This document shows positions 10,516 to 20,380 of a stretch of 64,000 nt of DNA, piece by piece. The notes beneath the pieces are model-generated. The model had not been told where the DNA came from, did not search any database, and saw nothing but the letters and a program-made list of their open reading frames with translations. Positions within the stretch are counted from its first letter, which is position 1; every line of letters begins with the position of its first letter. The position numbers and the translations under genes were made by a program. Origin of the DNA: Devosia indica (GTDB taxonomy: Bacteria; Pseudomonadota; Alphaproteobacteria; Rhizobiales; Devosiaceae); the NCBI RefSeq assembly GCF_003056405.1, contig NZ_PYVZ01000002.1:186001-250000 (forward strand), in the 5' to 3' direction.

Positions 10516-13500
10516 ATGACACGACAGGAAAAGAACGACACGTTCTTGCTGACCTCGTTCCTCTATGGGGGGAACGCCGACTACATCGAACAACTCTATT
10601 CCCGCTTCAAAACCGATCCTTCCAGCGTCGATCCGACCTGGTCGAGCTTCTTTTCCAGGCTCGACGACAGCCAGGCCGAAGCTCAGAAGAATGCGGATGG
10701 TCCGAGCTGGGGCCGCAAGGATTGGCCGCCCGCCGAAAGTGGCGAGTTGGTCAGCGCGCTTGACGGCGACTGGGGCCAGGCCGCGCTCAAGGTCGAAAAG
10801 GCCGTGACAAAGAAGGCCGCTGCCGAAGGCAAGCCGGCGCCGAGCGCTACCGATGTGTTGCAGGCGACGCGCGATTCGATCCGCGCCATCATGATGATCC
10901 GGGCCTATCGCATGCGCGGGCACCTGCACGCCGATCTCGACCCGCTCAAGCTCAAGACCGACGAGCCGGCCCCCGAGCTTGATCCCAAGAGCTACGGCTT
11001 CACCGATGCCGACAATGATCGCAAGATCTTCATCGACAACTATCTGGGCCTGGAATACGCCACCATCCCCGAGATGCTGGCGATCCTCAAGCGGACCTAT
11101 TGCGGCACGTTGGGCATCGAGTTCATGCATATCTCGGATCCCGAAGCCAAGCAGTGGATTCAGGAGCGCATCGAGGGGCCGGACAAGGAAATCACCTTTA
11201 CCCCCGAGGGCAAGAAGGCGATTCTGAGCAAGCTGGTCGAGGCCGAAGGCTTCGAAAAGTTTCTCGACGTCAAATATACAGGCACCAAACGCTTTGGCCT
11301 GGATGGCGGTGAGTCCACCATTCCGGCGCTTGAGCAGATCATCAAGCGCGGCGGCGCGCTGGGCATCAAGGACATCGTGCTGGGCATGGCCCACCGCGGA
11401 CGTCTCAATGTGCTGACCCAGGTGATGCAGAAGCCGCACCGCGCGCTGTTCCACGAGTTCAAGGGTGGCGCGTTCTACCCCGATGACGTCGAGGGGTCGG
11501 GCGATGTGAAGTACCATCTGGGCGCTTCCTCGGACCGCGACTTCGATGGCAACCGGGTGCACCTGTCGCTCACCGCCAATCCCTCCCATCTGGAAATCGT
11601 TGATCCGGTGGTGCTGGGCAAGTCCCGCGCCAAGCAGGACCAGCATATTGCGCCTGACGGCAAGCTGGTGAACATCGCCACCGACGGCAAGCCGGACCGC
11701 TCCATGGTGCTGCCGCTGCTGATCCATGGCGACGCGGCCTTTGCCGGCCAGGGCGTGATTGCTGAATGCCTTGGGCTTTCGGGCCTCAAGGGGCACCGTA
11801 CCGGTGGCTCGATCCACTTCGTGATCAACAACCAGATCGGCTTCACCACGAGCCCGATGTTCTCACGCTCCTCGCCGTACCCGACAGATGTCGCCAAGAT
11901 GATCGAGGCGCCGGTGTTGCATGTGAATGGCGATGATCCTGAAGCCGTTGTGTTCGCGGCCAAGGTGGCTGTCGAATATCGCCAGAAATTCGGCCGTCCT
12001 GTCGTCATCGACATGTTCTGCTATCGCCGCTTCGGCCACAATGAAGGCGATGAGCCCAGCTTCACCCAGCCGACCATGTATGCCAAGATCCGTGGTCACA
12101 AGACCACGCTTGAGCTCTATGCGGAAAAGCTGATCGGCGAAGGCCTGGTGACCGAGGCGGAAGTCGAAAAGCTCAAGGCCGACTGGAAAGCCAATCTCGA
12201 GAACGAGTTCGAGTCCGGACAGGACTACCGCCCGAACAAGGCGGACTGGCTCGATGGGCAGTGGAAGAGCTTCAAGCCGGCTGAAGATGAAGGCCCGCGC
12301 CGCGGACAGACTGGTGTTGATATCGACAAGCTGGTCGATATCGGCACCAAGCTGGCCCAGGTGCCGGATGATTTCAACGTCCACAAGACGGTGAAGCGCT
12401 TCATGGACAACCGGCTCAAGGCGATTGAAAGCGGCGAGGGTATCGATTGGGCGACAGCCGAGGCGCTGGCCTTTGGCACGCTGGTGACCGAAGGCCATCC
12501 GGTGCGTCTGTCCGGCCAGGATGTTGAACGCGGCACGTTCAGTCAGCGCCATTCGGTGCTCAACGACCAAGAGGTCGAGAACAAGACCTATACCCCGATC
12601 AACAATCTGGATCCCGATCAGGCCCGCTACGAAGTCATCAACTCGATGCTGTCCGAGGAAGCCGTGCTGGGCTTTGAATATGGCTACTCGCTGGCCGAGC
12701 CCAAGGCGCTGACCCTGTGGGAAGCCCAGTTCGGCGATTTCGTGAATGGTGCGCAGGTCGTCATCGACCAGTTCATTTCTTCGGGCGAGCGCAAGTGGTT
12801 CCGCATGTCCGGTCTCGTCATGCTGCTGCCCCATGGCTATGAAGGCCAGGGCCCCGAGCACTCCTCGGCGCGCCCTGAGCGCTTCCTGCAGCTATGTGCC
12901 GAAGACAACATGCAGGTTGCCAACTGCACGACGCCGGCGAACTACTTCCACGTGCTGCGCCGGCAGCTCAAGCGTGACTTCCGCAAGCCGCTGATCCTGA
13001 TGACGCCCAAGAGCCTGTTGCGCCACAAGCGTGCGGTGTCGGGTCTGGCGGAGATGGGTCAGGATTCATGCTTCCATCGCCTGCTCTGGGATGATGCGGA
13101 GGCGCCCGGCGCACCCAAGACCACGATCAGGCTGACCAGCGACGACAAGATCCGCCGCGTGGTGCTATGCACTGGCAAGGTCTATTACGACCTGCTGGAA
13201 GACCGCGAGAAGAAGGGCATCAACGATGTCTATCTGCTGCGAGTCGAACAGCTCTATCCGTTCCCGGCCAAGGCCGTGCTCGATGAACTGGGCCGCTTCC
13301 CCAATGCGGATGTGGTCTGGTGCCAGGAAGAGCCGCGCAATATGGGGGCCTGGGCATTCATCCAGCCCTATGTTGAGTGGGTGTTCGACCAGATGGGCCG
13401 CGGCGGCGAGCGCGTGCGCTATGTCGGCCGTCCGGCCGCTGCGTCCCCGGCAACGGGCCTGATGCGGACGCATCTGGCTCAACTTCAGGCATTCCTCGAC

Positions 13501-13518
13501 GACGCGTTCGCGCAGTAA
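10516..13518 (+). CDS. sucA: 2-oxoglutarate dehydrogenase E1 component
   Basis: A 1000-residue thiamine-diphosphate enzyme that decarboxylates 2-oxoglutarate in the E1-E2-E3 complex. The N terminus, MTRQEKNDTFLLTSFLYGGN, matches family starts, so I placed the ATG at 10516 although an earlier in-frame ATG exists and the ribosome site is weak. Key motifs are GMAHRGRLNVLTQ, the thiamine region HGDAAFAGQGVIAE, INNQIGFTTSP, RRFGHNEGDEPSFTQP and the C-terminal EEPRNMGAWAF. The length is normal. The gene is 24 bases from sucB and certainly co-transcribed with it. Confidence 0.97.
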   Translation: MTRQEKNDTFLLTSFLYGGNADYIEQLYSRFKTDPSSVDPTWSSFFSRLDDSQAEAQKNADGPSWGRKDWPPAESGELVSALDGDWGQAALKVEKAVTKKAAAEGKPAPSATDVLQATRDSIRAIMMIRAYRMRGHLHADLDPLKLKTDEPAPELDPKSYGFTDADNDRKIFIDNYLGLEYATIPEMLAILKRTYCGTLGIEFMHISDPEAKQWIQERIEGPDKEITFTPEGKKAILSKLVEAEGFEKFLDVKYTGTKRFGLDGGESTIPALEQIIKRGGALGIKDIVLGMAHRGRLNVLTQVMQKPHRALFHEFKGGAFYPDDVEGSGDVKYHLGASSDRDFDGNRVHLSLTANPSHLEIVDPVVLGKSRAKQDQHIAPDGKLVNIATDGKPDRSMVLPLLIHGDAAFAGQGVIAECLGLSGLKGHRTGGSIHFVINNQIGFTTSPMFSRSSPYPTDVAKMIEAPVLHVNGDDPEAVVFAAKVAVEYRQKFGRPVVIDMFCYRRFGHNEGDEPSFTQPTMYAKIRGHKTTLELYAEKLIGEGLVTEAEVEKLKADWKANLENEFESGQDYRPNKADWLDGQWKSFKPAEDEGPRRGQTGVDIDKLVDIGTKLAQVPDDFNVHKTVKRFMDNRLKAIESGEGIDWATAEALAFGTLVTEGHPVRLSGQDVERGTFSQRHSVLNDQEVENKTYTPINNLDPDQARYEVINSMLSEEAVLGFEYGYSLAEPKALTLWEAQFGDFVNGAQVVIDQFISSGERKWFRMSGLVMLLPHGYEGQGPEHSSARPERFLQLCAEDNMQVANCTTPANYFHVLRRQLKRDFRKPLILMTPKSLLRHKRAVSGLAEMGQDSCFHRLLWDDAEAPGAPKTTIRLTSDDKIRRVVLCTGKVYYDLLEDREKKGINDVYLLRVEQLYPFPAKAVLDELGRFPNADVVWCQEEPRNMGAWAFIQPYVEWVFDQMGRGGERVRYVGRPAAASPATGLMRTHLAQLQAFLDDAFAQ

Positions 13519-13542
13519 CCCGATCAAGAAGGACAATTCTCA

Positions 13543-14808
13543 ATGTCGACAGAAATCCGCGTCCCGACCCTGGGTGAAAGCGTTACCGAAGCCACCATCG
13601 GCCAGTGGTTCAAGAAAGTGGGCGACGCCATCGCCGCCGACGAGCCCATCGTCGAGCTGGAAACCGACAAGGTGACCATCGAGGTGCCGGCGCCCGCCGC
13701 CGGTGTGCTCGAAGCCATTGCTGCCCAGCCCGGGGAAACCGTCGATGTCGGGGCCCTGCTCGGCGCCATCGCGGCGGGTTCGGGCGCTGCTGCCTCGGCC
13801 CCTGCGGACGAAGCCAAGACTGAAGCACCGGCCAATAATGCGGCTGGTCCGGAAGTGATCAAGGAAGAGCCGGCGCCGCAGCCGACCACGGCCACTGACC
13901 GCGCGCCGGCGCCGTCGGCCCAGAAGATGATCAACGAAAAGGGCCTGAACGCCGACAATATCGCGGGCTCGGGCAAGGCCGGCCAGGTGCTCAAGGAAGA
14001 TGTGCTGTCTGCCCTTGCCAAGCCTGCTGCGGCCCCGGCCGAGGCCAAGCCGGCCGCCGAGACCAAGGCGCCTGCCGCCCCGCGTGCGCCGGTGGCTGCG
14101 GACGATGCCGAGCGCGAAGAGCGGGTCAAGATGACGCGCCTGCGCCAGACCATTGCGCGGCGCCTCAAGGACGCGCAGAACACCGCCGCCATGCTGACCA
14201 CCTTCAACGAGGTGGACATGAAGCCGGTGATGGATCTGCGCAGTTCCTACAAGGAGCTGTTCGAGAAGAAGCATGGCGTCAAGCTCGGCTTCATGGGCTT
14301 TTTCACCAAGGCCGTGGTGCATGCGCTCAAGGAAATCCCGGCGGTCAATGCCGAGATCGATGGCGATGACCTGATCTACAAGCAATATGCCCATATCGGC
14401 GTGGCCGTGGGCACCGACAAGGGTCTGGTCGTGCCGGTGGTGCGCAATGCCGACCAGATGAGCATTGCCGAGATCGAAAAGGAAATCGGCAATCTGGGCA
14501 AGAAGGCCCGCGACGGCCAGCTTTCCATGGCCGACATGCAGGGCGGCACCTTCACCATCTCCAATGGTGGTGTCTATGGCTCGCTGATGTCGACACCGAT
14601 CCTCAATGCCCCGCAGTCGGGCATTCTGGGCATGCACAAGATCCAGGAACGCCCCGTGGTCGTCGGCGGTCAGGTCGTTGTCCGCCCGATGATGTATCTG
14701 GCCCTGAGCTACGATCACCGCATTGTCGATGGCAAGGAAGCAGTGACGTTCCTCGTCCGCGTCAAGGAAAGCCTGGAAGCCCCTGAGCGCCTGGTGCTTG
14801 ATCTCTAA
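13543..14808 (+). CDS. sucB: Dihydrolipoyllysine-residue succinyltransferase (E2)
   Basis: A 421-residue E2 core of the 2-oxoglutarate dehydrogenase complex. An N-terminal lipoyl domain carries the attachment Lys43 in [12 protein letters not shown]. An Ala/Pro-rich linker is followed by a peripheral-subunit-binding domain (about residues 120-160, [22 protein letters not shown]). The catalytic acyltransferase domain ends with [18 protein letters not shown], containing the active His and Asp. There is one lipoyl domain, as is usual for this E2. AAGGAC lies upstream of the ATG, and a terminator follows. Confidence 0.97.
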   Translation: MSTEIRVPTLGESVTEATIGQWFKKVGDAIAADEPIVELETDKVTIEVPAPAAGVLEAIAAQPGETVDVGALLGAIAAGSGAAASAPADEAKTEAPANNAAGPEVIKEEPAPQPTTATDRAPAPSAQKMINEKGLNADNIAGSGKAGQVLKEDVLSALAKPAAAPAEAKPAAETKAPAAPRAPVAADDAEREERVKMTRLRQTIARRLKDAQNTAAMLTTFNEVDMKPVMDLRSSYKELFEKKHGVKLGFMGFFTKAVVHALKEIPAVNAEIDGDDLIYKQYAHIGVAVGTDKGLVVPVVRNADQMSIAEIEKEIGNLGKKARDGQLSMADMQGGTFTISNGGVYGSLMSTPILNAPQSGILGMHKIQERPVVVGGQVVVRPMMYLALSYDHRIVDGKEAVTFLVRVKESLEAPERLVLDL

Positions 14809-14831
14809 GACTTGCCACATTTGTGCGTTTG

Positions 14832-14857
14832 AAAGGCCCGCTTCGGCGGGCCTTTTT
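14832..14857 (+). terminator. Intrinsic terminator after sucB
   Basis: AAAGGCCCGC and GCGGGCCTTT form a 10-bp stem with a TTCG loop that runs into TTTTT. It ends the sucAB transcript, so lpd must have its own promoter or depend on read-through. Confidence 0.9.
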
Positions 14858-14971
14858 CGTGTTCACCCAATGGTGTGTGGAGCACGGGCGCACAGTAAGG
14901 TTCTGTTAGCATTTGGCCCCGATATGCAGAGGGGCGTGGACGCGCGAACAAGGCGTTCTGGAGACGTGGCA

Positions 14972-15424
14972 TTGAGAACAGGACTGATGGTTTGGGCGGC
15001 GATGGCTCTGATGGCTGCGCCCGGTTTCGCGCAGGAACAGGCTGCGGCCGATACTGAGCTGGTCGGCGAACTCATGGCCTTCCATGGCTCAAAGGCCATT
15101 GTCGATGTCATGACAACCCATTGCTATGAAACCACCGGGCTGGACAGCGCCTATGAAGATGCCGCGGCCAATTGGTACCTTCGGAACATCGGCTATCTCG
15201 ATCTTGCCGATCGCGTGATCGAGCGGCTGGGTGGCGGCAGCGAGGGCCAGCAGCAGGCGGCCGAAACCTATGGCGGCAGCCAGATCATGTCGGCCTACAA
15301 CCAGGCTTCGGACAAGGACAAATTCTGCCGCGCCTTTCTTGAGCAGATCGAGAGCGAAGCGCTCGATATCGATGCGCAGCTTCCTGAAATCCTGAAACGC
15401 GCCCAGGACATTTCTGCGTCCTGA
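14972..15424 (+). CDS. Secreted hypothetical protein
   Basis: About 150 residues with a signal peptide ending MAAPGFAQ. The start is uncertain: TTG at 14972 has GGAG eight bases upstream and gives a proper basic N terminus, while an ATG at 14987 gives a shorter signal. The mature protein is alpha-helical and acidic, with two cysteines (THCYETTG and KFCRAFLEQ) and motifs AFHGSKAIVDVM and AANWYLRNIGYLD. I do not recognise the family. It lies between the sucB terminator and a MAPEG gene on the same strand. Confidence 0.72.
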   Translation: MRTGLMVWAAMALMAAPGFAQEQAAADTELVGELMAFHGSKAIVDVMTTHCYETTGLDSAYEDAAANWYLRNIGYLDLADRVIERLGGGSEGQQQAAETYGGSQIMSAYNQASDKDKFCRAFLEQIESEALDIDAQLPEILKRAQDISAS

Positions 15425-15514
15425 TCCGGTTCAACTAAGCTGTTGCGGTTCAATTGATTTATGTGATCCACGCTGCGTTGCTGGCCGTAGTGACGGCAAC
15501 ACAAGGAGCGTGGC

Positions 15515-15904
15515 ATGAGCGTTGAACTGACCCTTCTGATCTGGAGCGCCGCGCTGGCCTTTGCCTATCTCACGGTCCAGGCTTCGGCTTATCGGCTGGA
15601 TTACGGGATCATTCATGCCGGCACGCAGCGGGACAATGAACGCCCGCCAAACAAGTGGGCGGCGCGGGGCAATCGTTGCCTGCGCAATTTTCTCGAGACC
15701 TATGGCATTTTCATTGCTCTTGCGGTCGCGACCGAAATCTCCGGCCGGTCCGACAACCTCACACAATGGGGCGCACAGATCTGGTTCTGGGCGCGTTGGG
15801 CTTATCTGCCAGCCTATTTCATCGATGTGCCATTGATGCGCTCGTCGTTCTGGATGGTCTCGCTGATCGGGTTGCTCATGCTGTTCGTGGGTGTTGCCGT
15901 CTAG
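15515..15904 (+). CDS. MAPEG family membrane protein
   Basis: A 129-residue protein with four predicted membrane segments, of the size of bacterial MAPEG proteins. Characteristic stretches are QRDNERPPNKWAARGNRCLRNFLETYG, resembling the conserved R-A-N-N-E/F-Y pattern of the family, and WARWAYLPAYFIDVP. MAPEG members include glutathione-dependent membrane enzymes; the bacterial small forms are mostly uncharacterised. The ATG is preceded by AAGGAGCGTGGC. Its position next to the TCA genes offers no functional clue. Confidence 0.8.
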   Translation: MSVELTLLIWSAALAFAYLTVQASAYRLDYGIIHAGTQRDNERPPNKWAARGNRCLRNFLETYGIFIALAVATEISGRSDNLTQWGAQIWFWARWAYLPAYFIDVPLMRSSFWMVSLIGLLMLFVGVAV

Positions 15905-16011
15905 GACGTGTGCCCTTGCCTATCGGGCAGGGGTCAATCTCATGGTCCGCGTTGCCCGGGGGCGCCTGCTGGTGTAACCGTTAGCCCGTAATCGTGCGGC
16001 GGTGGCGACAT

Positions 16012-16644
16012 ATGGACTTCCCCTGGTTCGAATTCCTGGGCTTGATGCTGGCCTTCGGCATCAATGCGGTCATTCCCGGTGCCGATTTCGCCATGGTGCT
16101 GCGCCAGGCCGTGGTGCATGGGCGGCGCGAAGCCCTGTTCACCTCCGCCGGCATTGCCACCTCGATCCTGGTGCATGGCAGCTACACGCTGCTCGGCGTC
16201 GGCGTGATCGTGGGGCAGTCTTTGCTGCTGTTCAACATCCTCAAATGGGCCGGCGCGGCCTATCTCGTCTGGCTGGCGATTTCGGCGCTGCGCAGTCCGC
16301 CGCCGCAGCCGCACGAAATGTCCGAACAGGGCGCCGCGCGCAAGGGCGACATGGCCGCGTTTGCGCTGGGTTTCCTGACCAATCTGCTCAATCCCAAGGC
16401 CGTACTGTTCTTTCTGGCGCTGTTCACCACGCTGGTATCGGTACACACGGGCGGGCAGACCAAGGTGATCTATGTGGGCAGCATGGCCCTCATGCTTTTT
16501 GCCTGGTTCGCCCTGGTCTCGGTTTTCTTTACGACCCCCAGGGTGCGGCAGGCGTTTTTCCGTTTCGGCCGGTGGTTTAATCGGGTAACCGGCATTACAT
16601 TCCTGGCGCTGGCTGTGCGGGTTGCCCTCGCTCAGCAGCGCTGA
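16012..16644 (+). CDS. LysE family amino-acid exporter
   Basis: A 210-residue inner-membrane transporter with about six hydrophobic segments. The LysE/RhtB hallmark near the N terminus is GINAVIPGADFAMVLRQAVVHGRREAL, with GIATSILVHG after it and FLTNLLNPKAVLFFLALF in the middle. Members export amino acids such as lysine, threonine, homoserine or leucine; the substrate here cannot be read from sequence. I used the ATG at 16012 because an in-frame GTG 18 bases earlier has no better ribosome site and adds a non-conserved tail. Confidence 0.9.
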   Translation: MDFPWFEFLGLMLAFGINAVIPGADFAMVLRQAVVHGRREALFTSAGIATSILVHGSYTLLGVGVIVGQSLLLFNILKWAGAAYLVWLAISALRSPPPQPHEMSEQGAARKGDMAAFALGFLTNLLNPKAVLFFLALFTTLVSVHTGGQTKVIYVGSMALMLFAWFALVSVFFTTPRVRQAFFRFGRWFNRVTGITFLALAVRVALAQQR

Positions 16645-16667
16645 CCAACATCTGAGGCTTTAGGACA

Positions 16668-18077
16668 ATGGCAGACCAATTCGACCTTACCATCATCGGC
16701 TCGGGCCCGGGCGGCTATGTCTGCGCGATCCGCGCAGCGCAGCTCGGCATGAAGGTGGCCGTGGTGGAAAAATGGGCGACCCTTGGCGGCACCTGCCTCA
16801 ATATCGGCTGCATCCCCTCCAAGGCGTTGCTGCATGCCTCGGAAATGTTTGAAGAGGCCGGCCACGGCTTCAAGGCGCTGGGCATCGATATTCCAGCGCC
16901 CCAGCTCAATCTCGAGCAGATGCTGAACCACAAGAGCGAAACGGTCGCTTCCAATGTCGGCGGCGTCGATTACCTGTTCAAGAAGAACAAGATCACCGTA
17001 TTCCGCGGCATCGGCTCCATTCCGGCCGCGGGCAAGGTGCTGGTGACCCCGCAGACCGGTTCGCAGACCGAGATCGTCACCAAGAACATCGTTATTGCTA
17101 CCGGCTCGGTCTCGGCCAATCTGCCGGGCATCGAGATTGACGAAAAGCAGATCGTCACCTCGACCGGTGCGCTGAACCTGGAAAAAGTGCCCAACAAGCT
17201 GGTCGTGATCGGCGCCGGCGTGATCGGGCTGGAGCTGGGGTCGGTCTGGATGCGCCTGGGCGCCCAGGTCACCGTGGTCGAATATCTCGATCGCATCCTG
17301 CCCGGCATGGACAGCGAAGTGGCCCGCCAGTTCCAGCGCATGCTGCAAAAGCAGGGCATGGAATTCAAGCTCTCGAGCAAGGTCGCCGGCGTCGAAAAGC
17401 AGGAAGACGGCTCACTCAAACTCAAGGTTGAAGCGGCCAAGGGCGGCGAGGCCGAAGAGATCGATGCCGATGTCGCGCTGGTGGCCATTGGCCGCAAGCC
17501 GCAGACCGAAGGGCTAGGCCTGGACCTGGCCGGCGTGGCGCTGGACGAGCGCGGCCGGGTGCGCGTCGACGGGCATTACAAGAGCTCGGTCGATGGCATC
17601 TATGCCATTGGCGATGTGATTGCCGGCCCGATGCTGGCGCACAAGGCCGAGGACGAAGGCATTGCCGTTGCCGAAATCCTCAGCGGCCAGGCTGGCCATG
17701 TGAACTATGCCGCCATTCCGGCCGTGGTTTACACCAATCCCGAAGTCGCCTCCGTCGGCAAGACCGAGGACGAACTCAAGGCCGATGGCGTTGAATACAA
17801 GATCGGCAAATTCCCCTTCACCGCCAATGGCCGCGCCAAGGCCATGCTGGCCACGCAGGGCTTCGTCAAGATCCTGGCCGATGTCGAGACCGACCGCGTG
17901 CTGGGCGCCCATATCGTGGGCAAGAATGCCGGCGAGATGATCCACGAGCTGGTGACGCTGATGGAATTTTCAGGTGCATCGGAAGATCTGGCACGCACGA
18001 CGCACGCGCACCCGACCCTGAGCGAGGCCGTTCGCGAGGCGGCGCTGTCGCTTGGCGACGGCGCAATTCATATCTGA
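16668..18077 (+). CDS. lpdA: Dihydrolipoyl dehydrogenase (E3)
   Basis: A 469-residue FAD enzyme that reoxidises lipoyl groups of the 2-oxoacid dehydrogenase complexes. The FAD-binding loop is GSGPGGY (residues 11-17). The redox-active disulfide is Cys43/Cys48 in [17 protein letters not shown], and the NAD-binding loop is [10 protein letters not shown]. The C-terminal active-site pair lies in HAHPTLSEA. It is 23 bases from the LysE gene and follows it on the same strand. A terminator follows. Given its location it is the partner of SucAB. Confidence 0.97.
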   Translation: MADQFDLTIIGSGPGGYVCAIRAAQLGMKVAVVEKWATLGGTCLNIGCIPSKALLHASEMFEEAGHGFKALGIDIPAPQLNLEQMLNHKSETVASNVGGVDYLFKKNKITVFRGIGSIPAAGKVLVTPQTGSQTEIVTKNIVIATGSVSANLPGIEIDEKQIVTSTGALNLEKVPNKLVVIGAGVIGLELGSVWMRLGAQVTVVEYLDRILPGMDSEVARQFQRMLQKQGMEFKLSSKVAGVEKQEDGSLKLKVEAAKGGEAEEIDADVALVAIGRKPQTEGLGLDLAGVALDERGRVRVDGHYKSSVDGIYAIGDVIAGPMLAHKAEDEGIAVAEILSGQAGHVNYAAIPAVVYTNPEVASVGKTEDELKADGVEYKIGKFPFTANGRAKAMLATQGFVKILADVETDRVLGAHIVGKNAGEMIHELVTLMEFSGASEDLARTTHAHPTLSEAVREAALSLGDGAIHI

Positions 18078-18106
18078 ACGACATCAGTCGCTGTTTGGAT
18101 TCACAC

Positions 18107-18137
18107 AAGCCCCGGGCAAACGCCTGGGGCTTCTTTT
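18107..18137 (+). terminator. Intrinsic terminator after lpd
   Basis: An 11-bp stem, AAGCCCCGGGC with GCCTGGGGCTT (one G-T pair), and an AAAC loop are followed by CTTTTTG. Confidence 0.88.
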
Positions 18138-18316
18138 TGTCTGGGGTGGGCGCGCCTGCGCCTGCCAGGCCACCGCCCGCGCTGGCTCATCGCGTGTTGA
18201 CTCACCATTTCAGCTTCCATACCAGTTCGGGCAAGGTCGGCCGTCCATCCAATGTCGGGCGTGCGCCGGCTTCAGTATCGGACGAGCCGATGGCGGCCGG
18301 TTCGCTAGGTGATGAG

Positions 18317-18652
18317 ATGACTGAACAGAAGCTTTTTGCGCAACCGGACGCCAGCGAATGGACCGAGCTGGCGCCCGGCAATACGCGCCGGGTCTTGATC
18401 CATACGCGCGAGTTGATGCAGGTCGAGTTCGGCTTCGACAGGGGCGCGGTCGGCGCGCCGCACAGCCACCCGCATATCCAGGTCAGCTATGTCGCTGAAG
18501 GCCGCTTCGAGGTGACCATTGACGGGGTGACCGAAGTGGTAGGGCAGGGCGGCAGCTTCATCGTCCCGTCGGGGCTGGTGCACAGCGTGGTGGCCCTGGA
18601 AAAGGGCAGGCTGATCGATGTCTTTACGCCGATGCGGGCGGACTTCGTTTAG
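18317..18652 (+). CDS. KdgF-like cupin protein
   Basis: An 111-residue single-domain cupin. The metal-binding pattern is APHSHPHIQVSYVAEGRFEVTIDG in the first motif and PSGLVHSVVALEKG in the second; the ending IDVFTPMRADF closely resembles that of KdgF. KdgF converts unsaturated monouronates from pectin or alginate to their linear keto form. The assignment fits the nearby mannonate dehydratase gene (hexuronate catabolism). The start follows AGGTGATGAG. Its stop overlaps the stop of the convergent next gene by four bases. Another cupin function is possible. Confidence 0.7.
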   Translation: MTEQKLFAQPDASEWTELAPGNTRRVLIHTRELMQVEFGFDRGAVGAPHSHPHIQVSYVAEGRFEVTIDGVTEVVGQGGSFIVPSGLVHSVVALEKGRLIDVFTPMRADFV

Positions 18653-19269
18653 CCGATCTCCTTGAGCATCGCTGCATAGGCGTCCTCATGCCGCCCGGTC
18701 CAATTGGCCATGCCCGGTTTGGTCAGGCGGCCGCGGCGGGGCGGGATGAAGCTATAGATGCTGCGGGCCGGGGCTTCGTGCCATTGCAGGTTGAAGGCCG
18801 CACACTTGGGGAAGAACTCGATATCGGAATAGGGCAAGTGATCGTGCATCCACCAGGCGAGAGCTTCCCATTCGCCTGTCCGCTCATAATAGGGAATGAA
18901 GCGGTTGACGATCACGCAGGCGGTGGCGCCGATATGGCCGTTGCCGTCGTGCCGGTCCCAGATGTGGCCGGCAAAGTTCTTCTCATTGGCGGCGCAATTG
19001 AGCCTGTTGGCATTGCCGAACCCGTTGACCTGGGGCGAGCGATAGGCCGAGCGCACCGAGATGCGGCCGAACTGGCGCTGAAGCGGTTCGAGAAGGTCCT
19101 CACACAGCCGTTTGCCGGCGGCTATGGCGAGGTCCGGGTCGTCGGGAAGGTTCTGAAAACCGTTGATGGCGGCAATCTCGGAATAGAGAAAATCGCGCAT
19201 GAAGAAGCTCTCGCTCAAACGCGTTCGGCCGAATTCTTCGAGGGCGCGGACGGTGCGGGGCTGGCGCAT
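18649..19269 (-). CDS. Peptidase M15-like protein
   Basis: About 206 residues, soluble, no signal peptide. The stretch ISVRSAYRSPQVNGFGN resembles the S-x-YRSP-x-x-N motif of M15 (VanY/hedgehog-fold) carboxypeptidases. His112 in GHIGATAC and the pair Glu151/His164 (DIEFFP, LQWHE) could be zinc or catalytic residues. The Asp expected after the first His is not evident; a Cys (118) lies near that place. Whether it is an active peptidase is therefore open. The start is uncertain: a further ATG 33 bases upstream exists, and neither has a convincing ribosome site. Confidence 0.55.
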   Translation of the reverse strand: MRQPRTVRALEEFGRTRLSESFFMRDFLYSEIAAINGFQNLPDDPDLAIAAGKRLCEDLLEPLQRQFGRISVRSAYRSPQVNGFGNANRLNCAANEKNFAGHIWDRHDGNGHIGATACVIVNRFIPYYERTGEWEALAWWMHDHLPYSDIEFFPKCAAFNLQWHEAPARSIYSFIPPRRGRLTKPGMANWTGRHEDAYAAMLKEIG

Positions 19270-19360
19270 GGGGCTTGCTTTGGGCAGGGGCGACGGGCAC
19301 ATGCTGATGCCCTAAGCTCGCCAGGGCAACCCGGTTTCGACGCATCGGAGAACATGCGCC

Positions 19361-19978
19361 ATGCTGACTATCGCCTTTTACATCGCCATCACCGTGGAGG
19401 CGATGACCGCCGCCCTTGCGGCCGGACGGCGCAATATGGACTGGTTCGGGGTGTGCCTGATCGCCTGCGTTACTGCCCTGGGTGGCGGCACCATGCGCGA
19501 CATCCTGCTCGATCACTATCCGCTGGTCTGGGTGAACAACCCCTATGTGCTGCTGCTGGTCTGCGGTGCGGCGTTGCTGACCATTCCCCTGGCACGGCTG
19601 GTGGACCGGCTGAAGTGGCCGTTCCTCCTGCTCGATGCGCTGGGCCTGGTGGTGTTCACCGTGATCGGCTGCAATATCGGCATTGAGGCCGGGGTGCATC
19701 CCATCATCGTCATCGTGGCGGGCATGGTGACGGGTACGGCGGGCGGCATTCTGCGCGATGTGCTGTGCAACGACGTTCCGCTGATCTTCCAGGGCGAGCT
19801 TTATGCTACCGTTTCGATGATCACCGGGGTGATCTATTTTCTTGGCCTGACCATGAGCATGCCGGGCGACCTGATGGTGTTGATTGCCATTGCCGTCGGC
19901 TTCACACTGCGTGTTCTGGCATTGGTGCTGAAATGGGAAATGCCCAAATTCGTCTTTGATCGGAACATGCGAAAATGA
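19361..19978 (+). CDS. TRIC-type (UPF0126) membrane channel protein
   Basis: A 205-residue membrane protein with seven predicted segments made of two related halves, the pattern of the bacterial TRIC/UPF0126 family. Each half carries a Gly-rich motif followed by R-D: ALGGGTMRDILLDHYPLVWV in the first and GTAGGILRDVLCNDVPLIF in the second. Family members are trimeric cation channels, and glycine-uptake functions have been proposed for some. It overlaps the next gene by four bases. Confidence 0.88.
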   Translation: MLTIAFYIAITVEAMTAALAAGRRNMDWFGVCLIACVTALGGGTMRDILLDHYPLVWVNNPYVLLLVCGAALLTIPLARLVDRLKWPFLLLDALGLVVFTVIGCNIGIEAGVHPIIVIVAGMVTGTAGGILRDVLCNDVPLIFQGELYATVSMITGVIYFLGLTMSMPGDLMVLIAIAVGFTLRVLALVLKWEMPKFVFDRNMRK

Positions 19979-20322
19979 AACCGGCGCGCATTGTGCTGTC
20001 CCGCAGGGCGGGGTTCGATCTGCAGGCCGTGTCATACGCGCTCAACGGCTTGCCGGCCCAATCGGTGGCGCGCCCCGGCCCCTGGGGCAATCCCTTCACC
20101 ATCGCCGCGGTGATGGCCGAAACGGGGCTGGACAAGAATGCCGCTCAGGCGGAGGCCGTGGCCCGCCGCGCGCGCTGGATGGCAGGGGAGATCGAGGCGG
20201 ATCGGCCGCGCCCCTCAGATGCCGAAATCCGCACCGCCCTTGGCGGCAAGAACTTGGCCTGCTGGTGCCGGGCAGGTTCACCCTGCCACGTCGAAACGCT
20301 GCTGGTGCTGGCCAATGATTGA
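19975..20322 (+). CDS. DUF4326 domain protein
   Basis: A 115-residue soluble protein with the DUF4326 signature: an early RPGPWGNPF motif, a basic helix (ARRARWMAGEI) and a C-terminal GGKNLACWCRAGSPCHVETLLVLAN. The two Cys residues of CWC and the PCH motif look like a metal or redox site. The function is not established. ATGA overlap with the TRIC-type gene indicates translational coupling. The gene lies 58 bases upstream of uxuA on the same strand. Confidence 0.82.
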   Translation: MKPARIVLSRRAGFDLQAVSYALNGLPAQSVARPGPWGNPFTIAAVMAETGLDKNAAQAEAVARRARWMAGEIEADRPRPSDAEIRTALGGKNLACWCRAGSPCHVETLLVLAND

Positions 20323-20380
20323 GGCTTCCGGCGACGCGCCGAATGTGGCATGAACTTCCATACAAGAATGGAGTTTTGAC

